From Syngnathus acus (lineage: Eukaryota; Chordata; Actinopteri; Syngnathiformes; Syngnathidae): a DNA stretch of 64,000 nt. The notes under the pieces were generated by a model that was given only the letters and a program-made list of their open reading frames with translations, made no database searches and was not told the DNA's origin. How positions within the stretch are numbered: the first letter of the stretch is position 1; each line of letters begins with the position of its first letter. This document shows, piece by piece, positions 27,301 through 38,963 of this stretch. Made by a program: the position numbers and the translations under genes. The DNA lies in assembly GCF_901709675.1 (NCBI RefSeq), contig NC_051107.1, forward strand, positions 2,721,501 through 2,785,500, given 5' to 3'.

Positions 27301-30300
27301 CATTCATGAACGTAGTGAACTGGTCGCTTTGATTAACTATCCAACAGGCCTCTCTCTAATATTTTTTGGATGTAAACAGATGCCTGATACAGTATCAGAA
27401 TTAGTTTTCCTGGAATTCTGCGTCCATTTTTTTTGTCCATATAAATAGAATCACAGATATCAAAATGCGAGGAAGCAAACATTACAGTATCATCAACAAT
27501 GACTCATAGCACAACGCTAGCGTCAGTGTGCCGAGTCCTTATCCAGCCGTGCCCGCTGCTCCAACACACCAAGCTGTTACAGTTAACAGCATGGGCGTGC
27601 CACCATGATTGGCGGAGTGGATTAACGTGACTGACAGCGGCTGGCGACGTTCCCAGCGGCGTGCAATAACCGCCTACGCTAGGACAGCTAGCTTGGCCTA
27701 GCTGGCCGTCAGGGCCCGCTGCTGTAGCGAGGTCTCGGCGTCTGTTCCCGCCTCGGAGGATGTGTGACGGGATTGGACATGGTTTTCAAAATGGCCGAAA
27801 GCTTCCAAACAACAGTGTAGCTACTTAAGCTAAGCTTAAGATCAGGGGATGCTTTGAGAAGAATTGTCAATTTGTTTTGTATATGTGAAGCCCTTTGCTT
27901 GTGATTTTGGGCTATATAAATAAACCTGACTTGACTTGACTTAAATTTGTTAGCATCGCTAACTTATATAGCGCAAGTGAGTATGCTTGTTTTGCATCTA
28001 TCACGTTTTAAAAAATGTGGTACTTAATACTATTGATGAGCCTCAGGTGAGGATCATTAATTGTTTTGAATAATTCAACAACTGAATACAATCGTCTATG
28101 TACCTTAGTTTCGTAATTGTGAACATGCTAGCTGCACGATGTTGATGCTTTATGAGCCTCTTTGTTTTGCTCGTCTCTAAATAGCTCAGGTTCACTGGAC
28201 AGAAAAAAAAAATGGACTTGTATCCTCATTCTTGTATTTAAAATTTCGAACGAGTTCAAGACATGCTTCATCCTGATCGTTTTCACACATCAACACTTCC
28301 AGTTTCAGCTGTGAGTAAGAGTGTATCACTCAGATGGAATCGGTGAAATGCTCATCTGTCAGTCTAGTTCTGAACTCCGATTAAAAGATATTCATGTCAG
28401 AAAAAGCTGACTCACACGGATATGTCAACCGGTCCTAATTTTATGGCGCCAGAAGAATGATTCCCAGCTGTGTATTGACCCTGCTATCGCTTTTTGTGCT
28501 TGGTCAGGATGTGCGCTACTTTAACCGATGCGTCCGTTGATGTGTTTGGCCTTTCTTGTCGGGTTAATAAACAGAGACTGTTGTTTTCGACTTCTTCGCG
28601 GAAGGACCTTACTTCAATTTACTTGAGTTTTGTTTAGTTTGGATAAGGTTTTGGTGAATGCGTCACGCGCCAACGCGCATCATTTCCAAAGCATCAACTA
28701 ACAAGTTGGCACGTCAGGGGTAACCGAGCAATAAGGGCGTTCATGGTCGAGCAGGTTTCTGAAATCAATCCGTTTCACAGAGCAGACGGATCTGAATGAA
28801 AACAGGCCGCCGTGATGACGTTGCCATGACAACTCGGAGGCTGAGCGTGCAGCCCGGCTTTGGTTTCTTCAGGCGTGCGGCAGGCGGCACCCAGACGGGT
28901 TGGATTTTCTTTAACCTCTTAAGTGGAAGAAAGCAAGCGGCGGTCTCGGATGAGATCATAGACGGACGGGGATGGGAAGCGGACATAGGGGGGGGTGCGT
29001 GGGTGAGGGTGAGGCATGTGAGGCTAAAGAGACAGAGGGGGGGGGGACTACGGGACAGGCAGTAAAATCCCCACCTCCGAGCAGATATGGAAAATGATAT
29101 CAGTGGCGTTTGTTATTTGTCTTAGTTTGTTACCGTCACAAGTTTGTTCCCGTCACAGCTAAAGAAATATGAGGGACAAACATACCTTACTGATGTGTGT
29201 GTGTGATATATATATAATTTGTACAATATTACAAATTTATTCTTGTAATCATCCTCCTAAAATAACTTTATTTTCATAATATTACAACTCTATTTTCAAC
29301 TTTACTGAATTCCGAAGTCTGTAGTCAGTTTGAAGGCGATTGCAAGCAGAGGCTGCGTGTGAGAGCAGGACGGCTACAACAATAGAAACAGCGTGGGGAG
29401 CCCACGGAAACACGATTGCTGGCACCGGCGCTTGCGAGCAAGTTCATTAAAGGGACAGTCGTGCACTTTTGGGTTTCGGCCTCGCCTGGAGACACAAACG
29501 CATCTGTCATCGCAACTTATGTGTCTGTATACGCATAATCAGAATTAGAAAGGTTAGTTAATTAGTTAACCGAAAGAGGAAGTTGAGTTCAAATGTACGC
29601 AGCTCCGATTACAGCCAACTGGAGAGGTATCTTAGCAACACCCAATATCTAGAGGAGGCTGGTCACCTTTTGTCCGGATTGTAATTTTTGTGTAAATATT
29701 AGCGGCATATGGCTAACACAGTTCATCGTTTGCTTTACCAACAATCGGGCACATTGTCAAAATCGTAAAACAATCTCAATGGCAGTCTTAGGTATAGAAG
29801 TAGAATTTGTTTGCTTGTGATCAGTAGTGCATTATGTGAGGTCGGATTAATAGTGTGCTTGTAGAATAAGAATTTAATTTAATCATTCGTCAATTTTCAT
29901 TGATCTCAGAGAGCCGTCACGTTGATAAAAATCACCCTCCGCTGTCGACTAAAAATGAACGTCACAACTTCACACTCAGGCGTTTTAATGACATATGACT
30001 AAAGCTGGAAAACAGGTTAGGGGAAGCTGTGAGAGCTCGAAGTTCTACAGATCTAATCGGTTGGATTGGAATCGATAGATAATTTGCATTTTATGCAAAA
30101 TTGGTGATTGATCAGATTCACAAAATAGATTAGAGCAAACACAATCTTGTTCACTCCAGGTAGGTTCTCTGCTGCCAACCTTAATCACGTTTTTTTCCCC
30201 CTGATTTTTCCAATTTTTTTTTTATTTAAAAATAAAATTATATATTTAATTTTTTACTCACACACATTTTCCGCATATTGAATGTTTATCAGCATTTTGG

Positions 30301-31189
30301 GGAAAATCTTTAGGATTCAATTGCCATTATTTTTTTCACATTGCGTTTTGATTTATACATGAATTTTAATTAGCCAAACATTAACTAGCATAAGCATGGG
30401 TTGATGTTTGAACAAAATTTCTAATTTAAAATTAATTCTGTTGCACTAAGCATAATATTACAGTGGCTTAATGTAATATCAACTTTTTTTGGACTTCAAC
30501 CATCACGTGATTTATGAACACTTAGTCCTACTATTCTACTAGACTTTGATGGTGGTTATTATGGACACAAATATTTTTTTGGGAGGTGTCAAAAAGTTTA
30601 AGAAGCACTGTTCTCCGCGCGTCCATACCCTGGCAGCCCTGGAGGAGTAAGGGTCCTCGAAGAGGTTCCAAACCACCGGCTGCCACTTTCTCCACAGGCT
30701 TCCGCCACTCCCGTCGGCCGCCACGTCCTCGATGCCGAGCCTCTTGCCCACGTCGTCGTCCTCCTGCTCCCCGGTGTCCACGTTGAGCTCAAACACGTCC
30801 AGCGCCTCCTCGGCGTCGCGGTGCTGCCGGTACGTCATCCAGCAGCACGGCTCCACGTCCGTCTCGTCGATGCCCCAAAAGGAGAGCTCCTCCTCGAACA
30901 GCGGTCCGCAAACATCCGCCGGGCAGTGGAGCTTACCGGTGCGGTAGTAGTTGAGCACGTAGGCGAAGACGCCCGGGTGGCGGTCGAAGAAGTACTCGTT
31001 GGTCCGCGCGTTGTACTCGATGAAGCCGGGGACTTGTTGCAGCTGATCCAACACCGAGCCGATGTCCGAGTCGGAGGCGAGCAGGGCCAGGCGCGTCCCC
31101 GGTAGGGTTTTCAGGGTGCTTTTGTACGTTTCGTGCCTGGTGCCCCCGACGTTGAGGATTATCCTCTCGTTGTCGTCAAACTTGCCCAT
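12339..31189 (-). CDS. kcnc2: Voltage-gated K+ channel Kv3.2 (Shaw family)
   Basis: Coding exons 31189-30629, 14741-13808, 13683-13513 and 12475-12339 join in phase to 600 residues. Exon 1 encodes the cytoplasmic T1 tetramerization domain ([20 protein letters not shown], then FFDRHPG and the zinc-site region [17 protein letters not shown]). Exon 2 holds S1 to S6: the S4 sensor [17 protein letters not shown] (about 308-324), the selectivity filter TLGYGD (397-402) and the S6 motif PVPVIVNNF. Exons 3 and 4 give the C-terminal tail ([15 protein letters not shown], then [12 protein letters not shown] and SRSPIPSIL), which as I recall it matches human Kv3.2 closely and excludes kcnc1/3/4. Kv3 channels sit in the plasma membrane and allow fast repolarization in fast-spiking neurons. 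Intron 1 is about 15.9 kb. The T1 domain lacks the long Pro/Gly-rich insert of mammalian Kv3.2. The start is the ATG before GKFDDNE. Confidence 0.97.
12538..12559. repeat. (GGCA)n microsatellite
   Basis: Five GGCA units in kcnc2 intron 3, about 60 bp upstream of the last exon's acceptor (minus strand). Confidence 0.8.
12761..12995. repeat. Degenerate ~60-bp tandem repeat in kcnc2 intron 3
   Basis: Four consecutive units start at about 12,761, 12,822, 12,889 and 12,948 (59-67 bp each). They share AGCTAGCTAGTGTTAGC, CAAACATAATCTTAC, CAAACTCACATTAGC and a CTAAAAAAC segment. The units differ by small indels, so this is an old minisatellite. Confidence 0.85.
16234..16450 (+). mobile_element. Dispersed SINE-like fish repeat
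   Basis: TTAAAGATTAAGATTAAAG precedes AAAGTCCCAATGATCGTCAC, a short CA run, GGTGTGGTGAAATTTG, a GGGAGAGGGGAGCAGTG segment and CCCCCAATTCCAACCC. I recognise this order from a repeat that is common in many teleost genomes. Its class is uncertain, and this copy looks truncated at the right. Confidence 0.55.
17665..17697. repeat. (CA)n / (CACAAA)n simple repeat
   Basis: Short run of CACAAA and CA units in kcnc2 intron 1. Confidence 0.75.
19940..20101 (+). CDS. Small intronic ORF, function unknown
   Basis: ATG-initiated frame of 53 residues beginning [16 protein letters not shown] and ending LYRSSSS. It has a G at +4 (TGCATGG) but a weak -3 position. It is basic and serine-rich, with no domain I recognise. 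The surrounding 200 bp are less AT-rich than the intron average, and several frames are open here, which weakens the case. It lies inside kcnc2 intron 1 on the opposite strand. Confidence 0.15.
   Translation: MAAAKRYSTSLPRDEVGTSSVAMTMRNGKAAVAERCDKRQKMIRQSLYRSSSS
21381..21394 (+). promoter_or_regulatory. CTCF-like motif
   Basis: CCACAAGGGGGCAG matches the vertebrate CTCF core at most positions. It lies in kcnc2 intron 1. Confidence 0.4.
24890..25210 (+). CDS. Intronic ORF with promoter-like 5' flank
   Basis: ATG-initiated frame of 106 residues starting [20 protein letters not shown]. The first ~40 codons lie in a CpG-richer stretch. An ETS-like AGGAAGTGC lies about 55 bp upstream, and a GTTAGC donor-like site occurs after codon 36 (EK|V). 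After that point the frame looks like non-coding AT-rich DNA. It may be the first exon of an unannotated transcript antisense to kcnc2, the 5' end of a transposable element, or chance. No known domain is visible. Confidence 0.2.
   Translation: MASRQGSATIANLPPSGGRRSKRAETIVAITIATEKVSLISKCIGFDLFCFLNPYTLFIYHTRKALPRHKLGCSPLTTCDDPDSPFPSLEDGSNGTRVVVRGGSKT
26655..26952. mobile_element. Mariner-type MITE remnant
   Basis: The left end TACAGTGATCCCTCG is mirrored by CGGGATTACTGTA at the right end, with TA at both edges. Internal ATCGCGGCTTCAC and TTATCGCGGCTGG segments form a second inverted match. There is no transposase ORF. The TA edges and GATCCCTCGC-type ends are typical of short Tc1/mariner-related elements in vertebrates. 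Confidence 0.7.
27860..27955 (+). mobile_element. LINE 3' tail (L2/CR1-like)
   Basis: GAAGCCCTTTGCTTGTGAT, GGGCTATATAAATAAAC and then three TGACT units: the arrangement seen at the 3' end of fish L2-like LINEs (GGGCTATATAAATAAA plus a short tandem tail). Only the tail is present. Confidence 0.6.
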
Positions 31190-31510
31190 CGCTCGGGATC
31201 AGACATGACTCGATGGAGAAGCGGGTGGAAGTTGAGCGAGACGGTGCGCACGCACCCGCGGGTCCACGGTCCTGATGCTGGGCGGTCAAAAAGGTCCGTT
31301 TGGGTTGCCGGTCTCATCCACTTGACGCCCTTGAGAGTGTTGAGTTAGGAAAAACGCAAAGGTGCCCATTGTTGTGGCACGGACTGAGTCAGGACGACGG
31401 TGGCGTTTACGCGCGTCTCCTCCTCCTCCTCTTCTTCATTCTCATCCGCCCTTGCCCTCCTCCAAGACGCAAAGACGCGCGTCACGCTCGCTCCCCCCTT
31501 CCAAAAAATT
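30590..31510. promoter_or_regulatory. CpG-dense exon 1 and 5' flank of kcnc2
   Basis: CpG dinucleotides are frequent from exon 1 of kcnc2 through about 300 bp upstream of its ATG, in contrast to the AT-rich surroundings. This is the expected location of the promoter. The upstream part also has a C/T-rich strip (CTCCTCCTCCTCTTC) near 31,420. No exact transcription start can be set from sequence alone. Confidence 0.5.
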
Positions 31511-31961
31511 TGAACGCACATCTAAATATGTAATCCTGGCATTTTTAGATCTCTATCCGTTCTTAAAGATGAGTCATCCGTTAGCGCTTCTCCTGTTGAA
31601 TTTTTTTGGATCGACAGTGAAGGAGAGGAAAAACAAAATAGATTTTTTTCGGGGGGGTCATTCTGCAATTGGAGGACGATTTAAGCATTTAAAACTTATA
31701 TTTTAAACAAAAAAATTGTGATAAACCAGCATCTAATTAGATTGTATGCTTTGTATACATTTATCTCAATTTTAAAATCAAATGTAATCCAGACTGAATA
31801 ACATTTTTATTGTAATTCAATATTAACTCAAATCGTAGTAAATTACAGCCATGAAATTCAAATTACACTGCGTAAAAAGTCTACACACAAGTCGAATTTC
31901 CAACACCAATCAACAAACATCTTCAACGATGTCATACTTTCTCAACATTCGTCTTATGTAT

Positions 31962-31975
31962 CCACAAGGGGGCGC
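31962..31975 (+). promoter_or_regulatory. CTCF-like motif between kcnc2 and ric3
   Basis: CCACAAGGGGGCGC is one of the best CTCF core matches in the window. It lies about 0.8 kb upstream of the kcnc2 ATG. Confidence 0.45.
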
Positions 31976-33291
31976 AAATTTCTCATACCAACGCCAATGA
32001 TTTATGTGTCACCATGGGCGTGTCTAGCCCATTTTTGGGGGGGGCCCTGAAGCACCCCAAAAGTAAATCCAAACACCTCCAAAACTTGAGAGGTCAATAC
32101 TATGTATTTTAATCAATATTTACTAAATAATAAAATCCTGTTGCAATGAACAAAAATATTTCTAGTGCAATTTCTACTGCACAAGGACGAGCTAGTGAAA
32201 TCTTAACTAAGTTTGAGCACAACTCAATCAACGAAGACAAAGCAGGAGGCTCGCCTTTAATTACACGCATCATTATTCCCTAATGTACAATGCAGCCGCT
32301 TGGTGAAACGGCAACCTCCGAGTAACCTAATTACTCATTACTTCTTGTGATTACATCTGGACGGAATGGAAGAAATGAAGATTTTGGTTTGAGATTAGCG
32401 GGGACACTGTATTCAAAACCGTTACATAATATTTTTTTTAAAAAATTGCTGTATGATTTTCGGGTCTACGGGAAACCCCGATAGGGCAAAACAATGAGTG
32501 GTCCAATGGATTGTTGTCACAACCAAGTGCGTCGGCGCGATCAAACAATCCGGACAGAAAATTGCTTTGAAAGGTCAAGCTATAAGAGAAAGGTCTATGG
32601 AAAAATACCTCAAGTCCACAAAATGGAAAGATATATTTCATAACTATGTTTAACCAGAAAATTTGACCTGGAATGACTTTTTGGATAGTTTTGGAATTGC
32701 TGCATTTTAGGCCAACAGATCTTTAAAGGACGAGGACACACACGTACATTCCAGTTATATTACTCATTTTCCGTGACGGGTTACCACCCACTTCCATTTC
32801 AAGCAGACCTTTTTGGTGACGGTGGAAAATTGGACTGTTCGGGGATTTACTAATGAGATCATTTATCACGGAGGATGAAATTTGCAGGCCAAGATACGTA
32901 TACTCCCTTTCTACTCTTACGGGAAGCACGTATTCAAGGTGACCTCTCCGTAAAAAAAAAAAAAAAAAAAGATTAGAGTCAATTACAGTACTTGGAATCA
33001 TAATTCCCTTGGGTGCAAATGTAATGTTGTTTAAAATAGAATCCAGACTTGAGTCTTTTTCCCACATCCGTTGCGATAGCTTGGCTCTAAAAATAGAGCG
33101 GCCGAGTAGCTGATCGTTATCAAGGATTGCAGGGTAACAACATTTGGTCGGAAAGACAAGGTTCTCGGCCGCTACGGTTTTTCCACTAAGTGAGCTGAGC
33201 TACAGACACGATCGGTGCCAGAGGTAGGCAAGTCTCAAGTCTGCGTTTCAAGTTACAGAAGCAAAAATTAAATAAGTCGAGTCACTACAAT

Positions 33292-33296
<5 letters not shown>

Positions 33297-33351
<55 letters not shown>

Positions 33352-33388
33352 GTATATACGTATATATATATACGTATATAGTATATAT
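33297..33388. repeat. (TA)n microsatellite
   Basis: About 40 bp of pure TA is followed by TACACACATACGTATATACG-type variants and more TA. It is probably length-variable. Confidence 0.95.
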
Positions 33389-35231
33389 GAAATTAATTTG
33401 CCCTCTGCAGCCCTTAAAAGTTCTTTAGGATATTTTTGAATAAGATTCTCTGCTCAGCCATATAAAAAAAACATTCCACTGCATCTCAAGCACATGCTTA
33501 TTCATCCTGTTAAAACGTGTTTACGTCAGGGAACTAGAAAGCAAGAAGGCCTGTCAGACAGAGATGGGGGAATGCTTCCACCCTGTGAACTTAACCTATC
33601 CAGACTGTCTCCAAGATTTAGATTTGAGTAAGAGTGATCCTTCTGCCTCGCTTTCAAAGTTCCGAGAACACAACCCTGCTGACCTTTAAAACATCTCAGG
33701 GCCGAACAGACAAAAAAAACTTTACTCAGGTGGAAGAATCATTTCATGATCTGGTGCAATGAAGTGTAAATGCTTTTTACCTCCATTCCAAAATCACCTA
33801 GCACAATATACCAAGTGCAGACCCTCGGAAGGAATTAGGCCCGAATCCCACTGGACGAAGACTGAGCTGATTAAATATTGCCTTCCTTAATTGAGAAGCT
33901 AATTTGCGACCAATCCCACAACTTTGTTTCCATGCCGCAATGAGAGGAAGTCATTAATAAACGCCGTATATCTAATTAGGAGTCTTGATTAAGGCGGTTG
34001 GTTTAGTTCACCCGGCAGAACTTCTCTAATTAGGTCACGTTTCAGAAGTATGCCAGGATATGACGCGTGCTCGCTCAGATAAATATTTCACAATTCCCTT
34101 GGCATACTGAATAAAGTTATCAAGTTAAACTGAGAGGGGACATAATTAAAAAAATAAAACATACGACAGGGTGAGGGTTAAACGTGTCTTTCGCCGACAG
34201 GCCTCGATGCGTTGTTATTATGATACTGCAGCGCTCTCTACAGGACATAAAGAGAACTGTCATCCTGACTGATCGAAAAGGTGTCCCTGTTAATATTGGT
34301 AATATTTTACGCAACATTTCCATGCGTTCAAATAAAGTTATGAAATTTCATTTGAATAAATCTTTCCCTAAACTAAAAGGTACATTTCTTTCAAATACAA
34401 CTTTTTTAAATCTATAAGAACTCTTATTTTGGTACAACTTTTAATTTAAAATATATTTTGACACACTGGGGATTAATAATAATATAACAATCCTGTATTA
34501 GCAACAATGTCAGCAAGGACAAATAATTTCCGGTGGAATCTTAAAAATACACTAATTTATGTCAATGCAGCACGACAAGAAATTTATTTTTTCCACGACA
34601 CACAATATATGGATATTGGGGAGGGTAAGTCAAAAATAAATAATGGATCCAAACATGACAGACTAGGAACATTTGTGTTTTCATTAAAATGCAGCTAAGG
34701 GTCAACTAAAAGTTGTCATAGATATTAAAATAGTTTTTCAAAGACGATTTGGGGAAAATATAGCTAGTGGATGTATAAAAACATTGATAGCATGCTGTCA
34801 CATTTTGCAGGCAAGGAAGTCACAAAAACATGCAGTGATATAAATCTACTTTTGAGATAAGTCACATGTTTTTATGTTTTCCGTCCAGCTCTTGGGCGCC
34901 CCCTTCCGTTCAAAAGTCCCTCTTAAGACACTGTGGTAAAACAAATTGTCTATAATAAAAAAAAGGATGAGCAGCTGGACCAATATGATTAGGATTTTTT
35001 TTTTTGTGAGTCCATATAATTCTTTAAAAAGGCACATCGAATTTTTTTTTTTTCCTTGAACAATTTTCACATTTAATAACAGCTGCTGACTGCACTTACA
35101 TGATATCAGCAACAACTACTCAAGCCCTGTTCTTAGTGATTGAAAGTTTTTTTTTCGGACGAATTTTTGTGAATAATATTCATATAATAAATACGATAAT
35201 TACATAGAGGACGTTTTATCCTGCAAGAAGT

Positions 35232-37973
35232 TCATTCGGGAAGATTGCGGCGCCTGAGGCCGCACGGCTGTTTCACTTTACCGCTTTCCTCACACTTTGT
35301 GTTGTCATGCGAAGGCATGAAATCAAACTCCTCGTATCCTTCCTCCTCCTCCTCGTCTTTTTCAGCCTCCTCAGTTTCCTCCATGTCATCATCATCATCT
35401 TTCCTTTCAACCTCTTCCTCCTCCGAGTTTGGTTTCTTCACGCCGCCGCCTTCGGCTACGTCTTGTGGCTTTTCGGAGGTTTTATCGGTGTTGGTGTCGC
35501 TGGCTGGAGGAGTCTCGCCGGCGCCCAATGTTTCGATGAGGTTGTCCAGGCTCTGCTCGAAGCAGGCCTCTGAAAGGGAGAAATATTTCGGGGGGAAAAG
35601 AAGAAACTGCATTTCATTCATTTAAATTTATTCTAAGAATTCTATCGAAATTAAACAAACACTTCTGAAAGATCTGTAAATGTTTTGTGGTTTAAAGTTA
35701 AATATAATCAAACTGTACCGCCTTAAAAACACACAAATGGTAAAACTGAAATGTAGTGATTTTTCACTACCGCTAGGGGGCGCATGCACACCACTTTAAG
35801 AATAATTGATTTATTTTGTGTAGTATGAATTCTATCATGCGTTGTAATTTATTTTAAAATAACTAAACTTAACCCTTAGTTCCTATCATTGTAATATTAT
35901 GACAACCTGAGGTGAAATAATTATTTTTAAAAAAATAATCAGTTAATATTAACAAAGTCTAGATAAAAATATACATTTTTAAAATGAATTTTGAAGCGCT
36001 GTACAATTAATATTTTTTCTTTTTAAAACGGTTTGCTTTCAGACATTTAGTTATCGGAAAATGAAACCTCAACCAGTTGAATTGGGGTTTTTTTCTCCAC
36101 ACGGCATTTGAACGCACCATTCAAAGGCGGACAGTCCATTCCTCTCTTTTTCATCAGGTAGCGAATGGTTTGGAGTTGGGTCATGATCTCATTCTTCTGC
36201 TCCTGGGCCACAGATTTTGTACTGATGGCGGAAGAGAGGAAACAAATGGAGTTGGTTTGTGTTGAACGATTTCACGACGTAACATGGGGTCATGATTGTG
36301 TACATGTTAGATTGTTAATTACTGTTCTAAGCGGGTCAAACCTATGAATAGCCAAATTCAAAGCACTCACCAGTTTGTGAGCGGGTCAAGTTGGGTGAGA
36401 ATAGAATTAAGCATCCTTTCTGTTTGGGCCAGCCTTTGTTCCAGTTCGTTCAACTGGTTCTCTGTGGGCGGAAAAACAAACACGTTTCGATTGTCGGAAA
36501 CAAATATTGTGGTATTCAAATAGAAATCCAAGTGTATGGAAAAAAAAAAATAACACACCTGCCTCCGCCGATTTTTTGGCCCCTTTTGCAAATGTATCCT
36601 TTTGCGCTTGGTCATCTGAAGACTTAATCTGCAAATGGAAAAAAAAAAAAATCATATTGTATTTCCGCAAGAGTGGTTGTGTACTCAAATGCAAAATGAG
36701 GGGAAACTTGGGGTATTAAAAAATAGGAGCCGACCAATATGAATTTTCTAAATGCCGATATTTAAATTCCGAAAAACGATTAATTAGACAATTAATTTAA
36801 AATCATATTTAATCAATGGAATAACTTCAAATTACTGTCAGAACATTTTACTGTTTTACACTACTTTGTTGTATTTATTCAACTTTAGAACAGAGAACTT
36901 TTTTTCTCAAAACATAAAAACGGAGACTCTCACCCAAAATCTTTTGATCACTTGGGAAATACTGTCCTCCATCTCCACTTCTTGCTGACAGCAAAATATC
37001 ATGCTCAGGAAAATTTGGAAAGGCGGCAATCCACCAGCGTCGCGGAAAATGCTGTGGCCGTGCACGGCCGCACGAAAACATGTCACCAGGAAAATTGTAT
37101 TTTGGATTGAGAGGAGTCAGAACTCCCTTAAATGGAGGACATTGTTCTTCGGAACACTTGACAGTAAAATCAAGAACATACACGAATAATTGATTGTGAT
37201 TATTATAAAAAAAAAGTTTGAATCAGCCGATTTTAATCGATTATTCGGTCTGGCCCTATTAAATGATTTCAGTGGTTTATTCTTCCGAATTCGGTCCTAC
37301 CTTCAAAAACTTGTATGCCGCAAATACTCCAACTCCGATGGCATACAAGGGCATGAGCGTGAAGACGTAGCCTTTGCTGTTGTTGTTGGATTTGAATTTG
37401 TCGCCCTTCATCTCCTGCTCCATCAGCTTCTTCATCTGCAGCATGCTCTCGGCCGACTGATGCGAGTTGGGGGCGACCTTGTCGGAGGCTGGAACTCGAA
37501 GTGTACCCGGGCCAGGACCTCCTGTCATGAATATTGTAAGACCGGCACAGGGACAATGGAAAGTTTAGTTTGTATCATGTTTGCATGAAAACCAACAGTA
37601 TGTAAAGACTGAACTAACGTGGGCAGTTTTTATTGGTGAAAATATGGAATATGTTGGTAAAAATGTGGGATGCTATTCATTGATATTGAATGACATTGAA
37701 AGATATTGGAATGACGCTGGGTGATATGGAATTCAAATGATAATAGAAGGAATACATTTATAAACTATAATAGATGAAGAATACAAAAAAATAGGAAATA
37801 TATTTTATATTTATACAATTATAATAGCTTACGTCACCTTTTCTGGAGTAACGAGGGTCGAGCCTCGACTCCTTCGCCCCAGTACCGACGCCGAACATCT
37901 TTGGCAGGACGACAAACGTGAACAGCACCCCCGTGAACGCCAGGGCGACTTGCTGGGACGTTGACAAGACCAT
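35232..37973 (-). CDS. ric3: RIC3, nicotinic receptor chaperone
   Basis: Exons 37973-37838, 37521-37301, 36628-36559, 36461-36371, 36221-36118 and 35569-35232 join in phase to 319 residues (human RIC3 is about 369). The N-terminus MVLSTSQQVALAF, with a membrane segment at about 9-26, matches the RIC3 start. A second membrane segment (LMPLYAIGVGVFAAYKFL) ends near 118. A coiled coil follows (NQLNELEQRLAQTERML, 144-160, and EQKNEIMTQLQTIRYLM). The tail is very acidic (runs of E and D) and ends GLRRRNLPE, like the GSMLRKRN-type end of the human protein. RIC3 resides in the ER and assists assembly of nicotinic acetylcholine and 5-HT3 receptors. Exon 1 uses the donor GTGACG; the neighbouring GTAAGC would shift the frame to an early stop. 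Teleosts may have two ric3 genes, and I cannot say which this is. Confidence 0.88.
35770..35783 (+). promoter_or_regulatory. CTCF-like motif in ric3 intron 5
   Basis: CCGCTAGGGGGCGC is a near-perfect CTCF core on the plus strand. It has the same orientation as the site at 31,962, about 3.8 kb away. Confidence 0.45.
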
Positions 37974-38963
37974 TTTCGAACCTCTTGTCACACCAAGGTT
38001 CAGTTAAAGATAAAGAGTCGTGCAAAAAATGCAAAAATGACTAAATACAACCTACGCCCAGCTGGTAGTGCGGGACAACGAGGCCACAGCTGTGTTGACC
38101 ACAAACTAGCTTTACTACCAAATCAACAACTCTTTTTCCGCAAGGCAGCCTTTCAGAATAAAAGATAACCCTGAAGGTCTTTCATAAAATCACGTGAGCA
38201 CCAAGAGGAAACGATGGGTTCGTCGTTGTGAAAGCACGTGTTCCACAAACAAATTATCCCATTTGTAATATTTCGATTTATATTGCATGTATTTTGTGTA
38301 TATAAGCTCCTACTCTTCACTGCGCGATTTAATGGATTTATTTTGAAAAGCAGCACATTATGGTTCCTGTGACAACGGATGTTGCGTTAAGGTTCAGTGT
38401 AAAAATCGGAATTTATGCAATTCAATTTATTAACAGTTCGGTGCTTGTTATTTCACTTTTTGGGGGAGCCCCGCTATATTCCATATTCTATACTCCATAT
38501 TACTGGTCAATCGCAATTATTTTTATCAACCTGGACAGACAACTGACAAATATAATTTTTTATTATCACAATAATTTTAAACTATAAAATATTCCAATAT
38601 CATGACATAATGTAGTCATACTATATCAGCTTTGGTTTTATACATAGTGTTAATGAGTATTACAGTCATAAACGTACATTTTGCATATCCAAAATATAAC
38701 ACATTTCCAAGAAATTTTATAAAAGGGGTCTGGTCACCATATCAGCTTATCTCAAACATTGGCTGGTATTTGCTCAGCAGAAGGCACTCAAAGGGGCGAG
38801 ACATTTATTTGTTCACGTATCAGTGAATAACCAAGGCCCCTATTTGAAGATACGAGGAACATAAAATTAAATACTACAACAAAAATAGCTTAAATAAATC
38901 TAAAATGTGTATATGTGTATGACAGAAAGGTTAAGGACTCAACATAAATCATAAAAAAATATG

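Larger units (their letters stand above)
14742..30628. other. kcnc2 intron 1 (about 15.9 kb)
   Basis: Bounded by the donor GTATGG after exon 1 and the acceptor TCTCCTGCAG before exon 2 (minus strand). No further kcnc2 exon was recognised inside. It holds a SINE-like repeat near 16.3 kb, a MITE at 26.7 kb, a LINE tail near 27.9 kb, a CTCF-like site at 21.4 kb, an AT-rich TATTTAT tract around 15,590-15,735, and two small ORFs of unknown meaning (19,940 and 24,890, plus strand). The rest shows nothing I can name. Confidence 0.8.
31190..35231. other. Intergenic region between kcnc2 and ric3
   Basis: No exon was recognised. The stretch contains the kcnc2 5' flank, a CTCF-like site at 31,962, a (TA)n microsatellite at 33.3 kb and otherwise AT-rich sequence. 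The last few hundred bases before 35,232 should include the ric3 3' UTR (minus strand), whose end I cannot fix. Confidence 0.6.

Noticed and set aside
30586-31348. Several long plus-strand frames over kcnc2 exon 1
   Set aside because: They are antisense shadows of the CpG-rich T1-domain exon, with Arg/Pro/Ser-rich composition and no domain.
35245-35625. Ser-rich plus-strand frame over ric3 exon 6
   Set aside because: It is the reverse strand of the Glu/Asp-rich ric3 tail, which automatically reads as serine and leucine runs.
37832-37838. Alternative donor GTAAGC for ric3 exon 1
   Set aside because: It is a better consensus donor than GTGACG but shifts the frame and meets a stop within exon 2. 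The GTGACG donor keeps the RIC3 frame.
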